From NCBI GenBank assembly GCA_030654155.1, contig JAURYA010000026.1:1-38407 (forward strand): a stretch of DNA of 38,407 nucleotides, in the 5' to 3' direction. The translations under genes and the position numbers were made by a program. The notes under the pieces were generated by a model, which was given only the letters and a program-made list of their open reading frames with translations, ran no database searches and had not been told where the DNA came from. Numbering within the stretch: position 1 is the stretch's first letter; each line of letters starts with the position of its first letter. The stretch is from Sulfurimonas sp. GTDB lineage: Bacteria > Campylobacterota > Campylobacteria > Campylobacterales > Sulfurimonadaceae. This document shows, piece after piece, positions 14,223 to 22,150 of this stretch.

Positions 14223-16085
14223 ATTTTTTCGAAATTAAACCTGTTTTTTCTCATTTTATTTGCTTTGCCGTTTTCTCTATTTTCAGAGGATGACCTCTCG
14301 GCAAAAATAAACATCTTGCAAGATACAAATGAGTTTAACATCATTTTAAGCACTGAAAAAAACAACTATATACCCGAAGATATTCTAAGTTTAGATATAA
14401 GTGGAAATGAAGCATCTTTTAACACTGTTTTTTATCAAGATTCGAAGCTTTACGATGGCAAAAATATCTTTTGGAAAAAAACAAAAATAAAAGCCATCGT
14501 AGATTCAAAACAAGGTAAAGAGTTTAGGCTCATCTTAACATACCAGATATGCAACAAGTCGCATGAATGTTCAGAAATTCAAAAATATGAAAAAATATTT
14601 ACACTCTCAGACACAACTCAAACTAAAGAGACACCTGCAAATAAAACCCAAGAAATAGAGCCATGCGCTAAAGACGAAATCTGCTCGGATGCTAAAGAAA
14701 AAGTAGATGTATTTAACGATAGAGTTACAACTCTGACATTTGGCGATGCAAATCAAAGCAATAGTGGTACCACGCAAATAAAAAGTGAGCAAGACGACAT
14801 TGCGGAGATGCTAAAAAACAAAAATTTACTCTTCACATTAGTAACTTTTTTCGGTTTTGGATTTCTTCTTGCGTTTACTCCATGCATGTTGCCTGTTATT
14901 CCCATACTTTCTGCAGTTATAATCTCTAAAAAAGAGAGTATCAGCACAAAAGAGGGCTTTATGCTCTCTCTTATATATGTAATTTCAATGTCCGTTGTTT
15001 ATGCTCTCGCAGGAGTCATTGCAGCATCACTTGGAAGCAATATTCAAGCTTTTTTTCAACAAACATGGATAATAGTTTTGTTTAGCATGTTCTTTTTTGT
15101 GTTGGGCTTGGCAATGTTTGGAACATTTACTATACAAATGCCAAAAAGCATACAATCATTTATGAATAGCAAAGCGCTTAACAAAAAAGATAGAACATAT
15201 TTTAATGTTGCTTTGTTGGGGATACTCTCAGCGCTTATAGTAGGGCCATGCGTTGCGCCGCCGCTAGTCGGTGCGCTTATATATATTAGCCAAACCGGAA
15301 ATGAGTTTATAGGCGGACTTTCCTTGTTTTTAATGAGCTTTGGAATGGGCGTGCCTTTGCTTCTAATCGGTGCGGGTGCCGGCAGATTAATGCCAAAGCC
15401 GGGTTCTTGGATGGTTGATGTTAAACTATTTTTCGGCTTTATGATGATTGGATTTTCAATATGGATTTTATCTCGCATATTGGACGGGCAAATAATTTTA
15501 CTTTTATTGGGGATTTTACTTGCCGCTATTGCAGTTTTTATGAGTATATTTGAAAATAAAGCGTGCTCGGCTATTGATAGCATATATCATTTAAAAAAAT
15601 TAATAGCGCTGCTTGTTTTGATGTATGGCATTGTTTTGATGATTGGTGCAATTGCAGGCGCAACAAATGTAAAAGACCCGCTAGAGCCGTTTAAAGCAAA
15701 ATTTATTAGTGACAAAAGACTCTTGCTTGCAGAATTTAAAACTATATCTGCTGAAGAGTTTGATGAAACATTACAAAAATCGCAAAAGCCCTTAATGATA
15801 GTCTTTACTGCACAGTGGTGCGACAACTGCAAAGAGCTTGATGCAAATGTGCTCAGTAAAGTTGAAGTAACGCAGCAGCTTGATGGATTTGAGCTGATAA
15901 AAGTAGATGTTACGCAGGTTAGAGATATAGATATAGAGTTGTTGAAAAGATTTTCATTATATGGTCCTCCCGGTATACTCTTTTTTGATGCAAACAAAAA
16001 AGAGTTAGAGAACTTTCGTCTCTCCGGTAATAAAGATAAAAAGCTCTTTCTAGAACATATTCAAAAAGTAAAAGCTGCTCTCTAG
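14223..16085 (+). CDS. dsbD: Thiol:disulfide interchange protein DsbD, probable ATT start
   Basis: DsbD carries electrons from cytosolic thioredoxin across the inner membrane to periplasmic thiols. Domain order is complete. First is a signal peptide and an N-terminal immunoglobulin-like domain with the C-x5-C pair (QICNKSHECSE). Next is an eight-helix core with TPCMLPVIP and GPCVAPPL, and then a C-terminal thioredoxin domain with WCDNC. An additional Cys pair (CAKDEIC) sits in the linker after the first domain. The first conventional start, TTG at 14265, would cut the signal peptide in half. The in-frame ATT at 14223 lies 6 bases after AGGAG and gives MFSKLNLFFLILFALPFS, a full signal peptide. 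I therefore place the start there (about 620 residues). Confidence 0.9.
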   Translation: MFSKLNLFFLILFALPFSLFSEDDLSAKINILQDTNEFNIILSTEKNNYIPEDILSLDISGNEASFNTVFYQDSKLYDGKNIFWKKTKIKAIVDSKQGKEFRLILTYQICNKSHECSEIQKYEKIFTLSDTTQTKETPANKTQEIEPCAKDEICSDAKEKVDVFNDRVTTLTFGDANQSNSGTTQIKSEQDDIAEMLKNKNLLFTLVTFFGFGFLLAFTPCMLPVIPILSAVIISKKESISTKEGFMLSLIYVISMSVVYALAGVIAASLGSNIQAFFQQTWIIVLFSMFFFVLGLAMFGTFTIQMPKSIQSFMNSKALNKKDRTYFNVALLGILSALIVGPCVAPPLVGALIYISQTGNEFIGGLSLFLMSFGMGVPLLLIGAGAGRLMPKPGSWMVDVKLFFGFMMIGFSIWILSRILDGQIILLLLGILLAAIAVFMSIFENKACSAIDSIYHLKKLIALLVLMYGIVLMIGAIAGATNVKDPLEPFKAKFISDKRLLLAEFKTISAEEFDETLQKSQKPLMIVFTAQWCDNCKELDANVLSKVEVTQQLDGFELIKVDVTQVRDIDIELLKRFSLYGPPGILFFDANKKELENFRLSGNKDKKLFLEHIQKVKAAL

Positions 16086-16137
16086 CAGTTTGCTACTTCA
16101 ATCAAACAAACCACCAAAAACTTTAATAATCTACAAT

Positions 16138-16155
16138 TTGTAAAGAAATTGTAAA
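16138..16155. promoter_or_regulatory. CpxR-type direct repeat (TTGTAAA-N4-TTGTAAA)
   Basis: TTGTAAA occurs at 16138-16144 and again at 16149-16155, an 11-base period, giving GTAAA-N6-GTAAA. OmpR-family regulators bind direct repeats one helical turn apart, and the E. coli CpxR box is GTAAA-N(4-8)-GTAAA. The site ends 18 bases before the -35 box of the cytochrome operon, which encodes a CpxR-like regulator. Confidence 0.65.
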
Positions 16156-16173
16156 CAAACATTCAATCATGCT

Positions 16174-16202
16174 TTGACAAATTTACCCCATACTTCTAAT
16201 AT
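16174..16202 (+). promoter_or_regulatory. Strong promoter of the SHP/DHC cytochrome operon
   Basis: A perfect TTGACA (16174-16179) is followed after exactly 17 bases by TAATAT (16197-16202). Transcription would begin near 16209, and the AGGAG ribosome site at 16214-16218 would be very near the 5' end, so the leader is short. Confidence 0.75.
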
Positions 16203-16225
16203 CTAAAAAACATAGGAGTTTGAAA

Positions 16226-16645
16226 ATGGTCAAGGCAGTATTTGCTTTATTAATGGTTGTTTCATTTATGCAAGCATACGAGTTAAATGCTCAGATGAAA
16301 GATTTTATGGACAGTTTATTGACTGAAGCAAAAAAACAAAATCCAAATCTCAAAGCGTTTGACTATGCTAGGGGTGAGAAAATATTTACCGCAGAGCAGA
16401 TGGGTAAAAAAGGCAATAAAATCTCTTGTGTTACCTGCCATACGGCAGATTTGGCAAAAAAAGGTCTTAATGAAAACACGAACAAAGTCATTGAGCCGTT
16501 ATCGCCATCGGCAAATCCTAAGAGATTTAGCGATGCTAAAGAGGTTAAAAAGTGGTTGAGAAGAAACTTTAAAGATGTTTATAACAGAGAAGGTTCAGCT
16601 CAAGAGCAAGGCGATGTAGTCACTTACATCATAAATAAAAAATAA
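16226..16645 (+). CDS. SHP-like monohaem cytochrome c (DUF1924 family)
   Basis: The exported 139-residue cytochrome has a signal peptide (MVKAVFALLMVVSFMQA) and one haem site, CVTCH at residues 68-72. The C-terminal part, PLSPSANPKRF then VKKWLRRNFKDVY and QGDVVTYI, is the DUF1924 signature shared with the Rhodobacter sphaeroides haem protein SHP, an oxygen- and NO-binding cytochrome with an Asn ligand. Asn97 is a candidate for that ligand. From memory most relatives have a Cys pair where this protein reads RRNF and REGS, so the disulfide may be missing. A TTG two codons earlier is open, but the ATG at 16226 has the better spacing (7 bases) from AGGAG. It is the first gene of a six-gene operon, followed after 11 bases by dhc. 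Confidence 0.88.
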   Translation: MVKAVFALLMVVSFMQAYELNAQMKDFMDSLLTEAKKQNPNLKAFDYARGEKIFTAEQMGKKGNKISCVTCHTADLAKKGLNENTNKVIEPLSPSANPKRFSDAKEVKKWLRRNFKDVYNREGSAQEQGDVVTYIINKK

Positions 16646-16656
16646 AAGGATAGGTT

Positions 16657-17181
16657 ATGAAAAAATTAGTTATCGCATCTTTGTTAATAGCAGGAAGTTT
16701 GTTGGCAGAGAGTGGTTCATCATTTGAAAATAGAAAAGGTGTTGCACCGGCAACGGATAGTTTATACTTAAAAGAGTGCGGAAGTTGCCATTTTGCTTAT
16801 CAACCGGGACTGCTTCCAAGCAGATCATGGGTTAAGACTATGGAAAAGCTGAATGATCACTTCGGTACTGATGCGTCGTTGGAACCCGAAGAGAATAAAA
16901 AAATACTGAAGTATCTTGTTGATAATTCTGCAGAAAAATTTACAAACTATAAGAGAAGTAAAAAGATAAATGACAGCATTGGTAAAAATGAAACTCCGGC
17001 AGCCATAACAAAAACAGGTTATTTTATAAAAGAGCATAAAGGGATAAAACCAAAGCTCATAGAGCAAAAAGAGGTCAAATCTCTATCCAACTGTATGGCT
17101 TGTCACACAAAAGCAGACAAAGGTTCGTACAGCGAAAGAGAGATAAACATTCCGAATTACGGAAAATGGGAAGATGAGTAA
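16657..17181 (+). CDS. Diheme cytochrome c (DHC family)
   Basis: A signal peptide ends near residue 17 (LLIAGSLLAE). Two haem motifs follow, CGSCH at 41-45 and CMACH at 146-150, with the DHC hallmark FAYQPGLLPSRSWVKTM between. In known clusters DHC is the electron donor to SHP. The 174-residue protein is periplasmic. AAGGA lies 9 bases before the ATG. Its last 8 bases overlap the start of the cytochrome b gene. The C-terminal half of that next protein is a paralogue of this one, with LLP-SWVKMM and HFG-DASL conserved, which points to a domain duplication within the operon. Confidence 0.92.
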   Translation: MKKLVIASLLIAGSLLAESGSSFENRKGVAPATDSLYLKECGSCHFAYQPGLLPSRSWVKTMEKLNDHFGTDASLEPEENKKILKYLVDNSAEKFTNYKRSKKINDSIGKNETPAAITKTGYFIKEHKGIKPKLIEQKEVKSLSNCMACHTKADKGSYSEREINIPNYGKWEDE

Positions 17182-18292
17182 AATATATGTTTGGAGCCTT
17201 TTTACAAGGCTCTTTCACCTATTTTTAATTGTTGCTTTCGTAGTAACTTTTTTATTGTCTGATATAGAGAATCTATTAAGCTACCACGCGGCAATCGGCT
17301 ATGTTATAGGATTGCTGCTTCTATTTAGAGTGGTATGGGGCTTTATGGATGTAAAATTCTCGAAATTTAAAGATTTTAATTTTAATCTTAGAGATTTAGC
17401 AGAGTACATGTTAAATATATTGGGTAATAAAAAAGAGTATATAGGACATAATCCGGCCTCCAGCTGGGCAATAGTGGCTATGATTGCGCTGGGACTGGCT
17501 TCCGTTGTAAGCGGAGTTGTTGTTTACGGCACGCAGGAGGGGATGGGAATACTCTCTTTTTTAAATATCTCGCTCTTTAAAAATATGGATTTTTTTGAAG
17601 ATTTGCACGAATTTTTTGCAAATGCTTTTATGTTTGTGATATTTATTCATATAATCGGCGTTCTTGTAGATAGAATGTTTCATAAATCACAGGCGCTTGA
17701 TTCCATAGTTGGCGGATACAAACATGGCAATAGTGAGAGTCTGAAACTTACAATTTTTCAGAAACTTTTCGGTCTCTTGTGGATAGGTTCGTCACTTTTT
17801 CTTTTAGTATATCTTTTGGCAAATCCGTCAAATATTTTAATGGCAGATGCAAATAAAGCCGTTGATTACAAGGCGGAGAATGAACTGTTTGAGAGTGAGT
17901 GCATACGGTGTCATACTCTTTATCCGCCATTTCTGCTTCCAAAAGAGTCTTGGGTTAAAATGATGGATAACCTAGAGAATCATTTTGGCGATGATGCTTC
18001 GCTCGATGAAGCTGATAAAAATTCTATAAAAAAGTACCTTGTCAAAAATGCTGCCGAGAGTTCAACAAAAGAGTCTGCGTATAAAATTTTAAACAGCATA
18101 AAAGACAGAGAGACGATAGCAATAACCAAAACGCCTTATTGGGAAAAAAGACACAAGAATATTGAAAAAAGCATTTTTAAGAGTAAAAAAATTGCTGCAG
18201 AGTCAAACTGTAAGGCATGCCACAAAAATATAGAGCAAGGTTTATTAAATGATAAAGATATTAAAATGCCGGATACAGGAAATCAAAAATGA
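17174..18292 (+). CDS. Cytochrome b (b561/Ni-hydrogenase type) fused to a diheme cytochrome c domain
   Basis: Residues 1 to about 180 form a four-helix cytochrome b of the bacterial b561/hydrogenase subunit type. Candidate haem-ligand histidines are H15, H38, H145 and H159. A fifth helix near 200-217 leads to a periplasmic DHC domain with CIRCH at 243-247 and CKACH at 346-350. Separate SHP, DHC and cytochrome b genes are the usual arrangement; here the b subunit has its own diheme wire in addition to the free DHC. It would take electrons from the quinol pool and pass them through DHC haems to SHP. It starts inside the dhc gene and ends with a 4-base ATGA overlap with the Spy-like gene. Confidence 0.9.
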   Translation: MSKIYVWSLFTRLFHLFLIVAFVVTFLLSDIENLLSYHAAIGYVIGLLLLFRVVWGFMDVKFSKFKDFNFNLRDLAEYMLNILGNKKEYIGHNPASSWAIVAMIALGLASVVSGVVVYGTQEGMGILSFLNISLFKNMDFFEDLHEFFANAFMFVIFIHIIGVLVDRMFHKSQALDSIVGGYKHGNSESLKLTIFQKLFGLLWIGSSLFLLVYLLANPSNILMADANKAVDYKAENELFESECIRCHTLYPPFLLPKESWVKMMDNLENHFGDDASLDEADKNSIKKYLVKNAAESSTKESAYKILNSIKDRETIAITKTPYWEKRHKNIEKSIFKSKKIAAESNCKACHKNIEQGLLNDKDIKMPDTGNQK

Positions 18293-18666
18293 AGTTAATA
18301 ATTGTACTGCTGCTGTTTTTTACTACTATATTTGCCGATGATGATCATGATGGCCGCCATATAAACAAAGAGCTCTCTCATCTTGATTTATCAAAAGAAC
18401 AAAATGTAGAGATAAGAGAAATATTGCATGATTTTAGAGTAGAGTTAAAAGAGTTTGAAATTTTTAAAAAAGAGATAGAAAAAAGAAGAAAAGATTTGTT
18501 TTTAAGAGAGGCTTTTAGCTCGGACGAGCTCGATAAGCTCAGTCAAAAGCTAGATATAAAAGCACGCGAGATTGAAGGCAACTTCTTAAGCAAGATGCAC
18601 TCTATGCTAAATCTAAAACAGAGAACAAGGTTTATAAACCATTTTGATGATTGGGAAGTAAAATAA
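18289..18666 (+). CDS. Spy/CpxP-like periplasmic LTxxQ protein
   Basis: A 125-residue protein with a signal peptide (MKLIIVLLLFFTTIFA), an acidic/His start (DDDHDGRH) and an all-helical charged body. Two degenerate LTxxQ-type turns are seen, LDLSKEQNVEI and LNLKQRTRF, as in Spy, CpxP and periplasmic metal-sensor proteins. CpxP in E. coli binds the sensor domain of CpxA and damps signalling. The gene lies directly before a CpxR-like regulator and its kinase, overlapping the former by one base, so an accessory role in sensing is likely. The His/Asp-rich N-terminus might bind metal. The family is weakly conserved in sequence, so the call rests on size, helices, motifs and context. Confidence 0.8.
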   Translation: MKLIIVLLLFFTTIFADDDHDGRHINKELSHLDLSKEQNVEIREILHDFRVELKEFEIFKKEIEKRRKDLFLREAFSSDELDKLSQKLDIKAREIEGNFLSKMHSMLNLKQRTRFINHFDDWEVK

Positions 18667-19334
18667 TGCATAACGTGCTGCTTATAGAGGATGATTTAGA
18701 TATGCAGACACTTATTTGTGACTATCTTAAAAACTACGACCTGCATGTAGATGCATTTGTAAAACCGCTAGAAGCGCTCTCTCATCTTGAGAAAAACAGA
18801 GATAGATACTCCGTTGTAGTGCTTGATTTGATGCTGCCTCAAATGGATGGTTTTGATGTGTGTAAAAAAATCAGACAAATATCTGCCATACCAATCATAA
18901 TCTCATCTGCCCGCGGTGAAATAGGCGACAAAATATTGGGATTTGATTTGGGTGCCGATGACTATTTGGCAAAACCATACGAGCCCAGAGAGCTGGTTCT
19001 TAGGATAAACGCAATACTAAGAAGAGGAACGGATAAGCATAAAATTGTAGGCAGTTTTGAGATAAACGAAGATAGACATGAGATAAAAATAGACGGTCTG
19101 TTGCTTGACTTGACAAAAATAGAGTATGATATTTTAAATCTTTTTTTACAAAATATAGGTAAAGTTTTATCTAGAGAGTTCATATCAAATGCTGTAAGCG
19201 GCATTGAATATAACTCCAAAGACAGAACAATAGATATGCACATAAGCAACATACGACAGAAACTTGGCGATGATCCAAAAGATTCTCAATACATAAAGTC
19301 TGTATGGGGCATCGGCTATAAATTTATAGGTTAG
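18666..19334 (+). CDS. OmpR/PhoB-type response regulator (CpxR-like)
   Basis: A receiver domain at residues 1-115 has the acidic pair Asp9-Asp10, phospho-acceptor Asp54 (VVLDLMLPQMDGFD) and Lys103 (LAKPYEPREL). It is followed by a winged-helix DNA-binding domain ending IRQKLGDDP-YIKSVWGIGYKF. A longer frame begins at 18651, but the ATG at 18666 overlaps the preceding stop as TAATG and starts the receiver exactly, giving 222 residues. It probably regulates its own operon through the TTGTAAA repeat at 16138-16155. The CpxR comparison is based on that site and the Spy/CpxP-like neighbour; it could equally be named after other OmpR-family members. Confidence 0.92.
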   Translation: MHNVLLIEDDLDMQTLICDYLKNYDLHVDAFVKPLEALSHLEKNRDRYSVVVLDLMLPQMDGFDVCKKIRQISAIPIIISSARGEIGDKILGFDLGADDYLAKPYEPRELVLRINAILRRGTDKHKIVGSFEINEDRHEIKIDGLLLDLTKIEYDILNLFLQNIGKVLSREFISNAVSGIEYNSKDRTIDMHISNIRQKLGDDPKDSQYIKSVWGIGYKFIG

Positions 19335-19337
19335 CAC

Positions 19338-20552
19338 ATGTCAATAATATATAAAGTCATCATATTCTTTTTAATTAGCTTCTCTTTGATGATTTTTGTT
19401 TCAATGAAAATAAACAAACTTACGCAAAATACTATCGAGACTCTTTTAAAAGATAAATATATACATGTATCAGACGAGCTCTTTACATATCTCTCTAACA
19501 GCAATCAAACAATTTTGGAAAAAAAGATAAATGATTTGAAGTTTGAAATAGTTGAAGATAAAGAGCACTATTTTAAGTCATCACATATTTTATATAAGTA
19601 TGACACGGAGCTCTCAAGTATAAAAATATTAAAACATGAAGATAATAAATATCTGCTGTATATGAAATATTTGGATGATGATATTTTGGTAATAGACAAG
19701 TCTCAAAACAGCAGCTTTGAGCAGAAAGAGTTTTTAGATTATATGATTTTGGCTGATATATTGATTTTAATAACTCTCTGCTTGTTGATTTTAAAAATGG
19801 TATATCCATTAAAAAATATATCAAAAATTATTAGAAAGTTTGGAGACGGAGAGTACAACTTAAGAATCAAGACAAGCAACAAAGATGAGATAGGCGATGT
19901 TGCAAAAACATTTAACTCCATGGCATCAAATATTCAAGATTTGATAATATCAAGACAGAGACTGCTTCGTGACATCGGGCATGAGCTAAAAACTCCAATC
20001 TCCAAATCAAAAATAGCTCTAGAGATGATTGAAGAGAACAAATATAAAAAAATACTAAAAAAAGCACTCTCTCAAATCGATGAGATGGTTAATGAGCTCT
20101 TATACATAGAAAAATTGAATTCAAATCAAAATAGATTAAACATCGAGACATTTAGTTCTGAAACAGTTGTCGGAGAGGCGCTTTCAAGACTTTTTATAGA
20201 GGATGAATCCCTTGTAAATATCTCTATAAACTCCAGTTTTAAAATCAAAGGAGATTTAAATTATCTTTCAATAGCCATAAAAAATTTAATAGATAATGGA
20301 CTTAAATATGGAGCTACAAAGCCAGTTTATCTGCTTATTGATGATAGAAAGATATCCATAAAAAGTACAGGAGAGCCTCTTGATAAACCGCTTGAGTACT
20401 ATTGTGAAGCTTTTACGCAGGGAGATAACTCACGCTCGGCAGAAGGCTATGGCTTGGGGCTTAGTTTAGTAAAAAGGATTTTAGACAAACACAACTTTAC
20501 ATTTTCATATCAACACGAGAATGGGTTCAATCTGTTTGTCATAAACTTGTAA
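19338..20552 (+). CDS. Membrane sensor histidine kinase (CpxA-like partner)
   Basis: Two membrane helices (about 5-23 and 135-156) enclose a periplasmic sensor of about 110 residues. A HAMP segment (157-205) follows, then the H-box RDIGHELKTPISKSK with phospho-acceptor His215. The ATP-binding domain has the N-box IKNLIDNGLKYG and the G-box GYGLGLSLVKRIL. At 404 residues it is a standard orthodox kinase. It begins 3 bases after the response regulator and ends the operon. Its sensor domain is not recognised. Because the operon makes periplasmic haem proteins and a Spy/CpxP-like protein, a signal of envelope or redox stress, nitric oxide or metal is plausible. Confidence 0.93.
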   Translation: MSIIYKVIIFFLISFSLMIFVSMKINKLTQNTIETLLKDKYIHVSDELFTYLSNSNQTILEKKINDLKFEIVEDKEHYFKSSHILYKYDTELSSIKILKHEDNKYLLYMKYLDDDILVIDKSQNSSFEQKEFLDYMILADILILITLCLLILKMVYPLKNISKIIRKFGDGEYNLRIKTSNKDEIGDVAKTFNSMASNIQDLIISRQRLLRDIGHELKTPISKSKIALEMIEENKYKKILKKALSQIDEMVNELLYIEKLNSNQNRLNIETFSSETVVGEALSRLFIEDESLVNISINSSFKIKGDLNYLSIAIKNLIDNGLKYGATKPVYLLIDDRKISIKSTGEPLDKPLEYYCEAFTQGDNSRSAEGYGLGLSLVKRILDKHNFTFSYQHENGFNLFVINL

Positions 20553-20611
20553 GTTTTTTTATATGTAAATAGTAACTAGAACCGCAAAAATAATTGTATT
20601 AAAGGCACAAA

Positions 20612-22138
20612 ATGGATCCAATCAGCATAATAACAATCGTAATACTCTCAACTGTATTTGTCGGCTCAGTCATTTGGCTCAAAAAAAGCATAGAGCGACC
20701 GGCGTCTCTTGAGAGAGATCTGTTGGCTGAGCTAAATGAGAAGCGTGAGAAAGTTGCCGCTATACCATTTTTAAATCAGCAAATTTCAGAATTAAGTAGC
20801 AAAGAGAGTCTATTGCAGGTCACACTGGATAAGTTTAGAGAAAAAATTTCACAAAAAGATATAGAACTCACAAAACTTGAAAAAGATAGAGATATTTTAA
20901 TTACAAAAAATCAAGAATTAACCTCCACCATCGATTCTCTTGATAATAAAATAGATTTTTTAACTGAAAATAACGCTCAAGTGAGAGCAAAAAATGCCGA
21001 ACTTGTCTCAAGCCTAAATGCTCAACAAGAAAACAATGTAAAACTCAAAGTTGAATTTGAAGAACAGGGCAAAAAACTAGAGTTAAAACTCAATGAAATA
21101 ATGCAAAATAATTTAGAGAGTAAGCTCAAAAAGTTTGATGAAACATCTATAAAATCGCTAGACTCTATTTTAAAGCCATTTAAAGAAAATATTGAGTCAT
21201 TTAAGAAGAAAATAGAAGATTCTCAAGAGAGCAGTGTTAAAAAATTTGCTGAGCTTTCTAAAGAGATAGAACAAGTCACAAAAGCCAGTATGAATATCTC
21301 CAAAGAAGCGGAAAATTTAACAAAGGCATTAAAAGGTAAAAAACAGACACAAGGCAGCTGGGGCGAGATGATTTTGGAGAGTGTGTTAGAGTATTCAGGT
21401 TTGCTCAAAGATGTACATTACCATACTCAACAAAGTTATAAAGACGAACAAGGCAACACTAAACGCCCCGATGTTGTTATAAAGCTGCCTCAAGAAAGAA
21501 CAATGATAATCGACTCTAAAGTCTCTTTAAATGACTATGACAGTTACATTAGAGCCGAAACTGAGGAGGAAAGAGTAATCTCAATCAACAATATGGTTGT
21601 CTCTTTTAAAAACCATATAGACACTCTGGATTCAAAAGATTATGCACATTATAAAATAGGAACTCTGCAGTATGTTTTTATGTTTGTACCGATTGAGGGT
21701 GCATTTGCTCTTGCCGTACAAAGAGACCCAACCTTGTATGAATATGCACTTAAAAAACACATCGCAATTGTAAATCCATCAACTTTAACCGTATCCTTAC
21801 GAACAATCTATCTCTACTGGCAAAGTGAGCAATCTAACTCCCTCACGACAAAGCTATTTGACGAGGCTGGAAAATTATATGACAAAATGGTGGGCTATGC
21901 CGAAAACTTTAATAAAATCGGCAATCAAATAAAAACGCTCTCAAGCACTTATGAAACTACTCATAAACAACTGAGCGAGGGAAGCGGAAATATACTCGGA
22001 CGTGTTGAAAATTTAAAAAGATTAGGTGCAAAAGCATCTAAAACTCTCAAAGATTCTAAAATAGAATTTCAAGATTTTGATGATAGCAATGCAGAAGTCA
22101 TTATAGTTGATGATGAAGAGCTTTTAAAATTGGCGTGA
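20612..22138 (+). CDS. rmuC: DNA recombination protein RmuC
   Basis: RmuC limits inversions and rearrangements at short inverted repeats and is thought to be a nuclease of the PD-(D/E)XK fold. The 508-residue protein has an N-terminal membrane helix (about 4-24), a long coiled coil to about residue 230, and the conserved core. The core holds KKQTQGSWGEMILESVLEYSGL, RPDVVIKLPQERTMIIDSKVSLNDY with the nuclease residues Asp-x(n)-Asp-Ser-Lys, and FVPIEGAFALAVQ. The ATG follows AAAGG. It stands 59 bases after the kinase gene, probably with its own promoter. It is convergent with recO, 12 bases apart. Confidence 0.95.
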   Translation: MDPISIITIVILSTVFVGSVIWLKKSIERPASLERDLLAELNEKREKVAAIPFLNQQISELSSKESLLQVTLDKFREKISQKDIELTKLEKDRDILITKNQELTSTIDSLDNKIDFLTENNAQVRAKNAELVSSLNAQQENNVKLKVEFEEQGKKLELKLNEIMQNNLESKLKKFDETSIKSLDSILKPFKENIESFKKKIEDSQESSVKKFAELSKEIEQVTKASMNISKEAENLTKALKGKKQTQGSWGEMILESVLEYSGLLKDVHYHTQQSYKDEQGNTKRPDVVIKLPQERTMIIDSKVSLNDYDSYIRAETEEERVISINNMVVSFKNHIDTLDSKDYAHYKIGTLQYVFMFVPIEGAFALAVQRDPTLYEYALKKHIAIVNPSTLTVSLRTIYLYWQSEQSNSLTTKLFDEAGKLYDKMVGYAENFNKIGNQIKTLSSTYETTHKQLSEGSGNILGRVENLKRLGAKASKTLKDSKIEFQDFDDSNAEVIIVDDEELLKLA

Positions 22139-22150
22139 GTAAACAGATGT

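Noticed and set aside
15056-15997. Two leftward frames of 175 and 136 codons inside dsbD.
   Set aside because: They are opposite the membrane and thioredoxin domains of DsbD and reflect its codon composition.
16080-16094. TAGCA-GTT-TGCTA just after the dsbD stop as a terminator.
   Set aside because: The stem has only 5 pairs and no T-run follows, so it is too weak to call.
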